Source of the DNA: Sphingomicrobium astaxanthinifaciens
GTDB taxonomy: Bacteria; Pseudomonadota; Alphaproteobacteria; Sphingomonadales; Sphingomonadaceae
Assembly: GCF_022865105.1 (NCBI RefSeq)
Contig: NZ_JAKNYM010000002.1
Coordinates: 62,001-126,000 of the forward strand
Reading direction: 5' to 3'
Length of the DNA: 64,000 nt
Below the pieces are notes generated by a model, which saw nothing but the letters and a program-made list of their open reading frames with translations, made no database searches and was not told where the DNA came from. Each line of letters starts with the position of its first letter. Positions within the stretch are counted from its first letter, which is position 1. This document shows positions 37,541-45,804 of this stretch, piece by piece. The position numbers and the translations under genes are program-made.

Positions 37541-37702
37541 ATGGCCAACCTACTCATCCTCATCGCCACCATCTTCGTGCCCCCGCTCGGGGTGGCGCTC
37601 AAGCACGGGCTCGATCGCGATTTCTGGATCAACCTCGTGCTGACCCTGATCCTGTTCGTGCCCGGGTTGATCCACGGGCTCTACGTCAACTTCCTGCGCT
37701 GA
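37541..37702 (+). CDS. YqaE/Pmp3 family membrane peptide
   Basis: This 53-residue peptide has two membrane helices joined by a short polar turn (VALKHGLDRDFWIN), the Pmp3/YqaE plan. The first helix contains the FVPPLGVAL signature and the second ends in GLIHGLYV. Members stabilise membrane potential under salt or stress in yeast and plants; the bacterial role is unclear. An AGGAAG site precedes the ATG. It is the third same-strand gene after the regulator at 35752. Confidence 0.85.
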   Translation: MANLLILIATIFVPPLGVALKHGLDRDFWINLVLTLILFVPGLIHGLYVNFLR

Positions 37703-37711
37703 GGCGCGCGC

Positions 37712-38371
37712 TCAGTCGTCGCCGAGCCGTTCGGCCCCGGTGATCGCCACCGGCTCGACCAGCATCTGCCCCTTCATCGGCCCCTCGCCCGCCTCGGGAT
37801 CGACCGGCGCGGCGAAGATCGCCTCGACCACCTCCATCCCCTCGACCACCCGGCCGAAGGGGGTGAAGCCGTGGAAGTCGGCGCTCGCGTCGAAAGCGGG
37901 GATGGCGTTGAGCGTGATGAACCAGTCGTTGCGTCCCTGCCCCGGCTGCGGCGCGATCAGCGAGATCACCCCGCGCTCGTGGAGGATGCCCGTGTCGGCA
38001 GTCGATTCATGCGCGATCGGGTCGAACAGCTTGTCGGTGCGCCGCACCCCGAATTGCGCGATCCCGCCATCGGCATAGGGCATGGCGCGATAGAAGGTCG
38101 CATGCTCGAGGAAACCGGCGTCGACATAGCCGAGGAAGGCCGCGGTGGTGATCGGCGTCCGAGCGCGGTCGAGGTCGAGCACGATGCGCCCCTTGTCGGT
38201 GTCGATCGCGACCCGCACCAGGTCCTCGGCGGGCTCGACCGCCTCGGCCGGATCGGGCGCATCGACCGCCTCGGGCGCAGCGACCGCCATCGGCTCGGCG
38301 GGCGGCGGCGCGGCCTCCTGCGCGGGGCGGGCGAGCAGGGCGGCGAGGAGGAGGAGGGGCAGGTTCGTCAT
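37712..38371 (-). CDS. Exported cyclophilin-type peptidyl-prolyl isomerase
   Basis: The 219-residue protein has a signal peptide (MTNLPLLLLAALLARPAQ), a Pro/Ala/Glu-rich linker (about residues 20-45) and one cyclophilin domain. The domain shows VRVAIDTDKGRIVLDLD, TPITTAAFLGYVDAGF, FYRAM with the catalytic arginine, NDWFITLNAIPAFD and TPFGRVVEGMEVV. The loop after the arginine is longer than in standard cyclophilins. The ATG at 38371 begins the signal peptide; one three codons upstream is possible. It is convergent with the YqaE gene and divergent from ctaB. Confidence 0.88.
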   Translation of the reverse strand: MTNLPLLLLAALLARPAQEAAPPPAEPMAVAAPEAVDAPDPAEAVEPAEDLVRVAIDTDKGRIVLDLDRARTPITTAAFLGYVDAGFLEHATFYRAMPYADGGIAQFGVRRTDKLFDPIAHESTADTGILHERGVISLIAPQPGQGRNDWFITLNAIPAFDASADFHGFTPFGRVVEGMEVVEAIFAAPVDPEAGEGPMKGQMLVEPVAITGAERLGDD

Positions 38372-38415
38372 GACCGCCATCCTAGCCGCACCGCCCCCTT
38401 CCCCCAAGTCCCTCT

Positions 38416-38443
38416 TTGATTCATGCAATCAACGCCTTATAGG
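38416..38443 (+). promoter_or_regulatory. Candidate ctaB promoter with a palindrome over the -35
   Basis: TTGATT (38416-38421) and TATAGG (38438-38443) are 16 bases apart. TTGATT also pairs with AATCAA (38427-38432) as a 6-bp inverted repeat with a 5-base centre, a possible operator. The transcript would start only a few bases before the ctaB ATG, which has no visible ribosome-binding site. Confidence 0.45.
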
Positions 38444-38454
38444 CACGCCCGACC

Positions 38455-39363
38455 ATGCAGAATGCCGCCACCGATATGCCGCGCTATCCCGCCAGCGCCG
38501 CCGACCTGTTCGCGCTGACCAAGCCGCGGGTGATGAGCCTCGTCGTCTTCACCGCCCTGTGCGGGCTGCTCGCGGCGCCCGAGACCATTCCCACGGTGCT
38601 CGGCTTCACCGCCATCTTGTGCATCGCGGTCGCGGCGGGCGCCTCGGGCGCGCTCAACCAGTGGTACGAGGCCGATGTCGATGCCAAGATGAAGCGCACC
38701 AGGGGGCGCCCGTTGCCCGCGGGCCGGATGGAAAAGCGCACGGCGCTCCATTTCGGGGTAGGGCTGGGGGCTTTCTCGGTGCTGCTGATGGGGTTGGCGA
38801 CCAATTACCTGGCCGCCGCCATCCTCGCATTCTCGATCTTCTTCTACGCGGTCGTCTACACCGTCTGGCTCAAGCCGCGCACCCCGCAGAACATCGTCAT
38901 CGGCGGTGCCGCGGGCGCCTTCCCGCCACTGATCGGCTGGGCCGCGGTAACGGGTGACGTCACCCTCCTGCCAGTGCTGATGTTCCTCATCATCTTCCTG
39001 TGGACGCCGCCGCATTTCTGGGCGCTCTCGCTGTTCGTGAAGACCGATTACGACGCGGCGGGCATCCCGATGCTCCCGGTGGTCGCGGGCAATGCGGCGA
39101 CCCGCCGCCAGGTCGTCATCTACACGCTGCCGATGGTCGCGGCCGCGATCGCCCCCTGGCCGCTCGGCCTCACCGGCCCGGTCTATGGGGCGGCCTCGCT
39201 GGTCCTTAATGCCGTCTTCCTATGGCTCGCGATCCGCGTTGGAATGAACAAGGCGGAGGATCCCGCCGCCATGGGCCCCGAGAAGAAGCTCTTCGGCTAT
39301 TCGATCCTCTACCTGTTCGCGCTGTTCGCGATCCTCACCCTCGACCGGATGTTCTTCGCATGA
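38455..39363 (+). CDS. ctaB: Protoheme IX farnesyltransferase (haem O synthase)
   Basis: CtaB (302 residues, about nine helices) adds a farnesyl group to haem b, giving haem O, the precursor of haem A in the aa3 oxidase. The prenyl-binding motif is [23 protein letters not shown] (about residues 66-88, with DxxxDxxxxRTRGRP), and the second polar loop contains [13 protein letters not shown]. It heads the second oxidase cluster and overlaps the next small gene by 4 bases. Confidence 0.96.
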   Translation: MQNAATDMPRYPASAADLFALTKPRVMSLVVFTALCGLLAAPETIPTVLGFTAILCIAVAAGASGALNQWYEADVDAKMKRTRGRPLPAGRMEKRTALHFGVGLGAFSVLLMGLATNYLAAAILAFSIFFYAVVYTVWLKPRTPQNIVIGGAAGAFPPLIGWAAVTGDVTLLPVLMFLIIFLWTPPHFWALSLFVKTDYDAAGIPMLPVVAGNAATRRQVVIYTLPMVAAAIAPWPLGLTGPVYGAASLVLNAVFLWLAIRVGMNKAEDPAAMGPEKKLFGYSILYLFALFAILTLDRMFFA

Positions 39364-39503
39364 CCGACCCCCAGCCGCCCTTCGACCAGGACGAATATCG
39401 CCGCCGCCAGCGCGAGCGCGCACGGATCATGGCGATCCTGCTGCTCGCCTTCGTCGCGCTCGTCTTCGGCATCACCATCGCCAAGATGGGGCTTTACGAA
39501 TGA
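39360..39503 (+). CDS. Small single-helix protein of the cytochrome oxidase operon
   Basis: This 47-residue protein has a charged N-terminus ([16 protein letters not shown]) and one membrane helix (about residues 23-43, [16 protein letters not shown]). A protein of this kind normally sits between ctaB and ctaG in alphaproteobacterial oxidase operons and is presumed to aid assembly. It overlaps ctaB and ctaG by 4 bases on either side, so it is tightly coupled to both. Confidence 0.85.
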   Translation: MTDPQPPFDQDEYRRRQRERARIMAILLLAFVALVFGITIAKMGLYE

Positions 39504-40033
39504 GCGACGCCGTCATCGCCAGCCGCAACAACCGGATCGCGATTCGCGCCGCGCTGTTCGCGCTGGCGATGCTCGCGCTCGCCTTCGCCAGCGTGCCGCT
39601 CTACCGGATCTTCTGCCAGGTGACCGGCTTTGGCGGCACGACCCAGCAGGCCGCTGCCGCCCCGGGCGCGGTGGCGGGCGAGATCGGGGTGCGCTTCGAT
39701 GCCAATATCAACGGCGCGCTGCCCTGGGCGTTCGAGGCCGCCGAGACGGTGCGGATCCAGCCCGGGGCGCGGACCATCGTCCATTATACCGCGCGCAACC
39801 TGACCGCGCGCACGACTACCGGCACCGCGACCTTCAACGTCTCGCCCGTGCAGGCGGGGCAATATTTCTCCAAGATCGAATGTTTCTGCTTCACCGAGCA
39901 GACGCTGGCCCCGGGCGAGGAGGTCGAGATGCCGATCATCTTCTTCGTCGACCCGGCGATCCTCGAGGACCCCAACACCGACCATATCGACGAGATCACG
40001 CTCTCCTACACGTTTTTCCCGGTGGAAAAATGA
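39500..40033 (+). CDS. ctaG: Cytochrome c oxidase assembly protein (Cox11/CtaG)
   Basis: CtaG (177 residues) delivers copper to the CuB site of subunit I. One N-terminal membrane helix (about residues 16-36) is followed by the periplasmic immunoglobulin-like domain. An early cysteine is in YRIFCQVTGFGG, and the copper-binding motif is IECFCFTEQTL (about residues 131-141). DPAILEDPNTDHIDEITLSYTFF near the end is typical. It sits between the small operon protein and ctaE. Confidence 0.95.
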   Translation: MSDAVIASRNNRIAIRAALFALAMLALAFASVPLYRIFCQVTGFGGTTQQAAAAPGAVAGEIGVRFDANINGALPWAFEAAETVRIQPGARTIVHYTARNLTARTTTGTATFNVSPVQAGQYFSKIECFCFTEQTLAPGEEVEMPIIFFVDPAILEDPNTDHIDEITLSYTFFPVEK

Positions 40034-40082
40034 GCAGAGGCGGGCTAGGACCCGCGCAAAGCTGAACTAGAGGACCTGTTTC

Positions 40083-40910
40083 ATGGCTGGCACCGTCAAC
40101 CACGACTATCATATTCTTCCCCCCAGCATCTGGCCGCTGGTCGGCGCCGTCTCGGCGATGACCATGCTCGGCGGCGCGGTGCTGTGGATGCACGACTATG
40201 CCTATGGCGGCCTCGTGTTCGGCGCCGGGCTGATCGGCGTCCTGTTCACCATGTTCAGCTGGTGGTCGGACGTCATCAAGGAAGCCAATGGCGGCGACCA
40301 TACCCCCGTCGTGCAGCTGCACCACCGCTACGGGATGATCCTCTTCATCGCCTCCGAGGTGATGTTCTTCGTGGCCTGGTTCTGGGCTTATTTCGATGCC
40401 TCGCTCTTCCCCAGCGCGGTCGATGCGGTGGGCGGCGAATGGCCCCCCGCCGGGCAGGAAGTGCTCAACCCCTTCGGCTACCCGCTGCTCAACACGCTGA
40501 TCCTGCTGTGTTCGGGCACCACCGTGACCTGGGCGCACCACGCGCTGATCCACGGCGATCGCGAGGGGCTCAAGCGCGGGCTGCTCGCCACCATCGCGCT
40601 CGGCCTCATCTTCTCGGCGATCCAGGCGTTCGAATATGCGGTCGCGCCCTTCGCCTTCTCGACCGAGGATGGCGGCAACATCTATGGCTCGACCTTCTAC
40701 ATGGCGACCGGTTTCCACGGCTTCCACGTCATCGTCGGCACGATCTTCCTGATCATCTGCTACCTGCGCGCGGTGAAGGGCGACTTCACCCCCAAGCAGC
40801 ATTTCGGGTTCGAGGCCGCCGCCTGGTACTGGCACTTCGTCGACGTCGTCTGGCTGTTCCTCTTCGCCACCATCTATGTCTGGGGCGGCTGGGGCGCGAC
40901 CTATCACTAG
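40083..40910 (+). CDS. ctaE: Cytochrome c oxidase subunit III
   Basis: Subunit III (275 residues, seven helices) stabilises the oxygen-reducing core and contacts lipids. Conserved parts are HDYHILPPSIWPL at the N-terminus, RYGMILFIASEVMFFVAWFWAYF (with the conserved Glu), GTTVTWAHHAL, and YWHFVDVVWLFLF at the end. It lies 49 bases after ctaG, and its last 35 bases overlap the DUF983 gene. Confidence 0.96.
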   Translation: MAGTVNHDYHILPPSIWPLVGAVSAMTMLGGAVLWMHDYAYGGLVFGAGLIGVLFTMFSWWSDVIKEANGGDHTPVVQLHHRYGMILFIASEVMFFVAWFWAYFDASLFPSAVDAVGGEWPPAGQEVLNPFGYPLLNTLILLCSGTTVTWAHHALIHGDREGLKRGLLATIALGLIFSAIQAFEYAVAPFAFSTEDGGNIYGSTFYMATGFHGFHVIVGTIFLIICYLRAVKGDFTPKQHFGFEAAAWYWHFVDVVWLFLFATIYVWGGWGATYH

Positions 40911-41268
40911 GCACGAGGCGCCGGGGCTGGCCCGTGCCAGCCTCGGCGGCCGCTGCCCGCGCTGCGGCGCCAAGACCCTGTTCGAGGGGCTCCTGACCTT
41001 CGCGAAACGCTGCCCCGCCTGCGGGCTCGGCATCGGCGAATACAATGTCGGCGACGGTCCCGCCGCCTTCCTCATCCTCATCCTCGGCACCGTGATCGGG
41101 GCGGCCGCGATCGGGCTCGAGCTCGCGCTCGCGCCCGCCTGGTACGTCCACCTCGTCTGGGTCCCGCTCGTCATCGGGCTAGCCATCCTCGGGCTGCGCC
41201 TCGGCAAGGCGGCGATGCTGTTCCAGGAAGTCCGCAACGAGGCGCGCGAAGGACGGCTGTCGCGATGA
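40876..41268 (+). CDS. DUF983 family membrane protein
   Basis: This 130-residue protein begins with two zinc-knuckle-like pairs, CPRCG and CPACG (about residues 27-50), then has two membrane helices (about 65-110). DUF983 proteins almost always sit between ctaE and SURF1 in alphaproteobacteria and are thought to help oxidase assembly, without proof. The chosen ATG lies 35 bases inside ctaE. No later in-frame start would keep the conserved LGGRCPRCG segment, so the overlap is probably real. Confidence 0.85.
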   Translation: MSGAAGARPITRHEAPGLARASLGGRCPRCGAKTLFEGLLTFAKRCPACGLGIGEYNVGDGPAAFLILILGTVIGAAAIGLELALAPAWYVHLVWVPLVIGLAILGLRLGKAAMLFQEVRNEAREGRLSR

Positions 41269-41849
41269 CCCGCACCCGGATCGTCCTCGGCGCCATCGTC
41301 ACCGCGATCGCGGTCGCGATCATGATCGGGCTCGGCTTCTGGCAGCTCGACCGGCTCGAGGAGAAGCGCGCGCTGATCGCGGGCTATGCGCAGGCGGTCG
41401 ACCAGCCGCCGATCGCCTATCCCCCGGTGCCGACCGCCGACCCCCCGCTCTATCGCCGCAGCGCGCTGACCTGTCTCGAGGTCACCGGCTGGCGCCACCA
41501 GGCGGGGGCCAATGCGGCGGGGCAGCCGGGCTATGTCCATGTCGCCGACTGCCGCCTCGGGGCCGAGGGGCCCGGTGCCGCCGTCGAGATCGGCTGGAGC
41601 CGCGAGCCGACCGCGGGCACCGACTGGCAAGGCGGCCCGGTCGAGGGCGTGATCGGTCCCGACGAACGCTATCGCTATCGCCTCGTCGCCGACGAGGGGC
41701 TCGCGGGGCTCGAGCGCTCGGCACCGCCCTCGCTCGCGGCGATCCGCAACAATCATCTCGCTTATGCGGTGCAATGGTTCGCCTTTGCCGCGATCGCGCT
41801 AGTGATCTTCGCGCTCGCGACCCGCAAGCGGCGGCGGGAGGGCGCGTGA
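41265..41849 (+). CDS. SURF1 family cytochrome oxidase assembly protein
   Basis: The 194-residue protein has two membrane helices at its ends (about residues 7-27 and 165-186) around a periplasmic domain. The conserved motif GFWQLDRLEEK follows the first helix and NNHLAYAVQWFAFA begins the last. SURF1 helps insert haem a into subunit I. It is shorter than many homologues, with a compact middle domain. It overlaps its neighbours by 4 bases on each side. Confidence 0.93.
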   Translation: MTRTRIVLGAIVTAIAVAIMIGLGFWQLDRLEEKRALIAGYAQAVDQPPIAYPPVPTADPPLYRRSALTCLEVTGWRHQAGANAAGQPGYVHVADCRLGAEGPGAAVEIGWSREPTAGTDWQGGPVEGVIGPDERYRYRLVADEGLAGLERSAPPSLAAIRNNHLAYAVQWFAFAAIALVIFALATRKRRREGA

Positions 41850-42712
41850 CCGACCTCCTCACCCTCGTGACCGAGCCGTGGGACGACTATGCGCTGATCG
41901 ACAGCGGCAACGGGCGCAAGCTCGAACGGTTCGGCCCGATCCGCACCATCCGTCCCGAACCGCAGGCGATGTGGGCGCCGGCGGACAGCGACTGGGACGC
42001 GCACGCCGAGTTCGTCCCCGCCAGCGACGCCGAGGGCAAGGGCCGCTGGCAGCACTATCGCGACGTCCCCGACCAGTGGCCGCTCAAGCGCGGCAACGTC
42101 GCCTTCAACGCGCAGCTCACCCCCTTCCGCCACCTCGCCTTCTTCCCCGACATGGCGCCGCAATGGGACTTCGCGCGGGAGCGACTGGGCGCGGGCACGA
42201 GCGCGCTCAACCTGTTCGGCTACACCGGGGTCGGCACGCTGCAGATGAGCGACACCGGCGCCGAGCTGGTCCATGTCGACGCGAGCAAGAAATCGGTCGA
42301 GGGCGCGCGCGACAATGCGGCGCTCAGCGACATGGCCGACCGCCCGATCCGCTGGCTGGTCGAGGATGCCGGCAAGTTCGCCGCGCGCGAGGTGCGGCGC
42401 GGACGCCGCTACGACGGCATCATGCTCGACCCGCCCAAGTTCGGGCGCGGCCCCAAGGGCGAGCGCTGGGAGATCGAGACCGGGCTCGCGCCGCTGCTCG
42501 AGGACTGCGTCAGCCTGCTCGACGATCGCAGCCGCTTTTGCATCCTCACCGTCTACGCCGTGCGCCTGAGCGCGCTGGCGATCGGCGAGCTGCTGCGCCA
42601 ACAGGCCGCGCACCTGCCCGGCCGCGTCGAGGTGGGCGAGATGGGGGTGCGCGAGGAACGGCGCGGGCTCGTCCTGCCGACCGCCATCTTCGCGCGTTAC
42701 GTGCGCGACTAG
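41846..42712 (+). CDS. Class I SAM-dependent methyltransferase (RlmI-like)
   Basis: This 288-residue enzyme has an N-terminal substrate domain and a Rossmann methyltransferase domain. The SAM site is LNLFGYTGVGTL (about residues 120-131) followed by VHVDASKKSVEGARDNA. The catalytic region is IMLDPPKFGRGPKGERWEIE. It resembles the 23S rRNA cytosine methyltransferase family, but lacks a PUA domain, so the RNA target is uncertain. The GTG start overlaps the SURF1 stop, placing it at the end of the oxidase operon. Confidence 0.87.
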   Translation: MTDLLTLVTEPWDDYALIDSGNGRKLERFGPIRTIRPEPQAMWAPADSDWDAHAEFVPASDAEGKGRWQHYRDVPDQWPLKRGNVAFNAQLTPFRHLAFFPDMAPQWDFARERLGAGTSALNLFGYTGVGTLQMSDTGAELVHVDASKKSVEGARDNAALSDMADRPIRWLVEDAGKFAAREVRRGRRYDGIMLDPPKFGRGPKGERWEIETGLAPLLEDCVSLLDDRSRFCILTVYAVRLSALAIGELLRQQAAHLPGRVEVGEMGVREERRGLVLPTAIFARYVRD

Positions 42713-42724
42713 CCCGCGCGGCGC

Positions 42725-43354
42725 CTAGGCCTCGCGCAGCGCCACACCCGCGACGAACGGGCTCGCCGCCGACAGCAGCAGCGACACCGCGCCTAGCAGC
42801 GCCATCGCCCCCGCCTCGCCCTGCGCCGCGCCGGTGCCGAAGATGAGGACCGGCACGCCGAGCGGCAGGACGAGCAGCCCGGCCAGCGCCCCGGCGCGCG
42901 CCAGCCCCGCGGTCAGCGCCGCCGCCATCAGCCCCAGCCCGGCCAGCGCCGGGGTCCCGACCAGCAGGCTGGCCGCGAGCCGTGGCATCACCGCCTCGCC
43001 GAGCCCGAGCAGCGCGGCGGCGGGGAGCAGCGCGACGAGCAGCGGCGGGGCGAAGGCGAGCCAGTGCCCGGCCAGCTTGGTGAGCGCGATCCATTCGCAC
43101 GAGACCCCGCGCAGCCGCAGTTGGTCGATCGTCCCGTCGGCCAGGTCGGGGGCGACCAGCCGGTCAACCGGCAGCAGCGCCGCGAGCAGCGCCGCGATCC
43201 ACAGCATGCCCGGACCCACCGCGCCGAGCAGCCCGGCATCGGGGCCGGTGGCGAAAGGCACGAGCGTGGCCACGAGGAGGAAGAAGACGATCGGCAGCCC
43301 GATCCCGCGCCCCAGCGCGCGGCGCCATTCGCGGGCGACCAGCGGCCCCGTCAC
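42725..43354 (-). CDS. ccmB: Haem exporter subunit CcmB
   Basis: CcmB (209 residues, six helices) is the membrane part of the CcmAB transporter, which works in cytochrome c maturation by releasing haem-loaded CcmE. It begins VAREWRRALGRG and contains the PDLADGTIDQLRL and SCEWIALTKLAGHW stretches typical of the family. The GTG start overlaps the ccmA stop by 4 bases. ccmC and ccmE are not in the window. Confidence 0.93.
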   Translation of the reverse strand: MTGPLVAREWRRALGRGIGLPIVFFLLVATLVPFATGPDAGLLGAVGPGMLWIAALLAALLPVDRLVAPDLADGTIDQLRLRGVSCEWIALTKLAGHWLAFAPPLLVALLPAAALLGLGEAVMPRLAASLLVGTPALAGLGLMAAALTAGLARAGALAGLLVLPLGVPVLIFGTGAAQGEAGAMALLGAVSLLLSAASPFVAGVALREA

Positions 43355-43920
43355 GGCTGCATCTCGTGGCCGCGCCAGTCGGGCCCGAGCGACTGGTGCG
43401 AGGCCGCCAGCACCGCGCCGCCGCGCGCGCGATGGTCGGCGATCAGGCTGGCCAGCCGGTCGCGCGAGGCGCGGTCGAGCCCGTCGGCGGGCTCGTCGAG
43501 CAGCCACAGGCTCGCCCCGCTCGCCGCCACCCGGGCCAACCCCGCGCGGCGTTTCTGCCCGGTCGACAGATAGCCCACCGGCACCTCGGCCAGCCCCTCC
43601 AGCCCGAGCGCCTCGAGCGCGGCGTCGAGCCGCGTTTCGGCCGCGTCGAGCGCCGCCCAGAACGCCAGCGCGGCGCGCAGCGGGCGCTCGGGTTCGAGCG
43701 CGAGCCGGTCGTCGGCGAGCGCGAGCGGACGGCTCACGACCCGCCCTTGCGCGGGCGCGAGCAGCCCCGCGGCCACGCGCAGGAGCGAGGACTTGCCGAC
43801 CCCGTTGGGGCCGCTCAGCAGCATCGCCTCGCCGGGCGCGAGTTCGAACGACAGGTCGGCGAACAGCTCGCGGCCGGCGCGGCGGCAGGTCACCCGTTCG
43901 AACCGCAGGTGCGGGATCAT
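43351..43920 (-). CDS. ccmA: Haem exporter ATP-binding protein CcmA
   Basis: CcmA (189 residues) is the ATPase of the CcmAB cytochrome c maturation transporter. Walker A is SGPNGVGKSSLLR (about residues 35-47), the signature LSTGQKRRAGLARVA, and Walker B LWLLDEPADGLD. The polypeptide is short for an ABC ATPase, as usual for CcmA. It overlaps ccmB and the upstream metallopeptidase gene by 4 bases each. Confidence 0.94.
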   Translation of the reverse strand: MIPHLRFERVTCRRAGRELFADLSFELAPGEAMLLSGPNGVGKSSLLRVAAGLLAPAQGRVVSRPLALADDRLALEPERPLRAALAFWAALDAAETRLDAALEALGLEGLAEVPVGYLSTGQKRRAGLARVAASGASLWLLDEPADGLDRASRDRLASLIADHRARGGAVLAASHQSLGPDWRGHEMQP

Positions 43921-44330
43921 GCCAGCTCCTCGAGCGCGTGCATGTCCTCGTCGGAAAAGCCGAAATGGTGCCCGATCTCGTGGATCAGCACATGCGCGAT
44001 GAGATGCTCGAGCGTCTCGTCGCCGCGCTCGATCCATTCGAGCAGGATCGGCAGGCGGAACAGTCGCACCTTGTCGGGCAGCGTGCCCGAATGCTCGATG
44101 CTCCGCTCGGTCAGCGGCAGCCCCTCGTAGAGCCCGGTCAGCTCATAGGCGTCCTCGATCCCCATCTCGGCGAGCGTCTGCGCGTCGGCGAAATCCTCGA
44201 CCAACATGACCACGTCGCCCAGGTGGCGGGTGAAGTCGGCGGGCAGCCGCGCATAGGCCGCGCGCGCGATCGCTTCCATCTCGGCCGCCGAGGGCGCTGG
44301 TCCAAAGGCTCGCTCCATCGCCTCGAGCAT
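43917..44330 (-). CDS. Small zincin-like metallopeptidase family protein
   Basis: This 137-residue protein contains the metal motif HEIGHHFGFSDEDM (about residues 118-131), the mark of a small bacterial zincin family (DUF1025). A conserved GLYEGLPLTERS segment lies about residue 68. No signal peptide is seen, so it should be cytoplasmic; substrates are unknown. It is the first gene of the coupled metallopeptidase-ccmA-ccmB run. Confidence 0.88.
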   Translation of the reverse strand: MLEAMERAFGPAPSAAEMEAIARAAYARLPADFTRHLGDVVMLVEDFADAQTLAEMGIEDAYELTGLYEGLPLTERSIEHSGTLPDKVRLFRLPILLEWIERGDETLEHLIAHVLIHEIGHHFGFSDEDMHALEELA

Positions 44331-44405
44331 TGGCGAAGCGCGCGCGCCCCCGCAACCCTTGCTTGAACGCGCCTCGCGCTTGGGCTAGGCGCTCCCCACA
44401 GGTGC

Positions 44406-44496
44406 GGAGCGGTGGCCGAGTGGTCGAAGGCGCACGCCTGGAAAGTGTGTATACGGCAACCCCGTATCGTGGGTTCGAATCCCACCCGCTCCGCCA
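44406..44496 (+). tRNA. tRNA-Ser (anticodon GGA)
   Basis: The acceptor stem GGAGCGG pairs with CCGCTCC (44486-44492), with discriminator G and an encoded CCA. The anticodon loop CTGGAAA gives anticodon GGA, reading UCC and UCU. A long variable arm (TACGG/CCGTA) confirms the serine class. GGTTCGAATCC is the T-loop. Confidence 0.97.
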
Positions 44497-44616
44497 TTTC
44501 CCTTTCACCTGCCCGCGCGCGGGCGATCCCGCTGGCACCCGCCGGCATGCGGGTGGTTCCCCCCGATCCCGCCGCTTTCCCCCCGTCGGCGGCTGCGCTA
44601 GAAGCGTCGCATCGAG

Positions 44617-45804
44617 ATGAACCGTCCTATCACCCATCCCCTGACCGGCTGGCGTCCCGACCGCTGGCGCGACTTTCCCGCCGAGCAGTTGCCGACCTAT
44701 GGCGATGCCGACGCGCTCGCGGCGGTCGAACGACGGCTCGCGGCGGCAGCGCCGGTCGTCCCCATCGCCGAGATCGGCGCGCTCGAGCAGCGCCTCGCCG
44801 CGGTCGCGGCGGGGCGCGCCTTCCTCCTCCAGGGAGGCGACTGCGCCGAAAATTTCGACGACGCCATCGCCCAGCGGGTGGCCCGGCTGGCGCGCCTGTT
44901 CGATGCGATGGCCGCGCCGATCGAGGCCCGCACCGGGCGCGCGGTGGTCCGGGTCGCGCGCCTCGCCGGGCAGTTCGCCAAGCCCCGCTCGGCCTCGAGC
45001 GAACAGCGCGGGCGGATCGAACTGCCCGCCTATCGCGGCGACATCATCAACGGGCAGGGCTTTTCGGGGCCCGAACGCGCGCCCGACCCCGAACGGATGA
45101 TCCAGGCGCATATCCAGTCGGTCGGCACCGCGGCCACGCTGGCCGCCGCGCGCCACGGCTGCGCGCCCATCTACACCAGCCACGAAGCGCTGCTGCTGCC
45201 CTACGAGGAGGCGCTGGCGCGGCGCGACGCCGACGGGCGCTGGTGGGCCACCTCGGGCCATTTCCTGTGGCTCGGAGATCGCACGCGCCAGCTCGAGGGC
45301 GCGCATGTCGCTTTCCTTGAGGGGGTGGCCAACCCGATCGGGGTCAAGTGCGGCCCGGGGCTCGCGCCCGACGCGCTGGCCGCGCTGGTCGACCGGCTCG
45401 ACCCCGCCGAGCGCCCGGGGCGGCTCACCCTCATCGTCCGGCTCGGCGCCGACCGGGTCGAGGCACAGCTGCCCGCGCTATTCGCCGCCGCGCGCGGGCG
45501 GGCGGTGAGCTGGATCGTCGATCCGATGCACGGCAACACCGAGAAGGTCGAGGGGCGCAAGCTGCGCCGCTACGACCGGATCCTGCACGAGGTCCGCAGC
45601 TTCTTCCGGCTCGCGCGCGCGGGGGGGGTCGTGCCCGGCGGGATCCACCTCGAGATGAGCCCCGATGCGGTCACCGAATGCCTCGGCGGCGGCGGCCCGG
45701 CCGCGGTCGCCGACCTCGACCGCGCCTACCGCACCGCCTGCGATCCTCGCCTCAACGGCGATCAGGCGCTTCGATTGATAACCGATCTGGAACAGACGCT
45801 TTGA
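44617..45804 (+). CDS. Class II 3-deoxy-7-phosphoheptulonate (DAHP) synthase
   Basis: This 395-residue enzyme condenses phosphoenolpyruvate with erythrose 4-phosphate, the first step of the shikimate pathway. It is the plant-like class II form, with [14 protein letters not shown] (about residues 69-82), [25 protein letters not shown], the [10 protein letters not shown] metal/substrate segment and [18 protein letters not shown]. It is shorter than typical class II enzymes. Its stop overlaps the TTG start of aroA, giving a coupled run with aroA and aroC. Confidence 0.94.
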   Translation: MNRPITHPLTGWRPDRWRDFPAEQLPTYGDADALAAVERRLAAAAPVVPIAEIGALEQRLAAVAAGRAFLLQGGDCAENFDDAIAQRVARLARLFDAMAAPIEARTGRAVVRVARLAGQFAKPRSASSEQRGRIELPAYRGDIINGQGFSGPERAPDPERMIQAHIQSVGTAATLAAARHGCAPIYTSHEALLLPYEEALARRDADGRWWATSGHFLWLGDRTRQLEGAHVAFLEGVANPIGVKCGPGLAPDALAALVDRLDPAERPGRLTLIVRLGADRVEAQLPALFAAARGRAVSWIVDPMHGNTEKVEGRKLRRYDRILHEVRSFFRLARAGGVVPGGIHLEMSPDAVTECLGGGGPAAVADLDRAYRTACDPRLNGDQALRLITDLEQTL

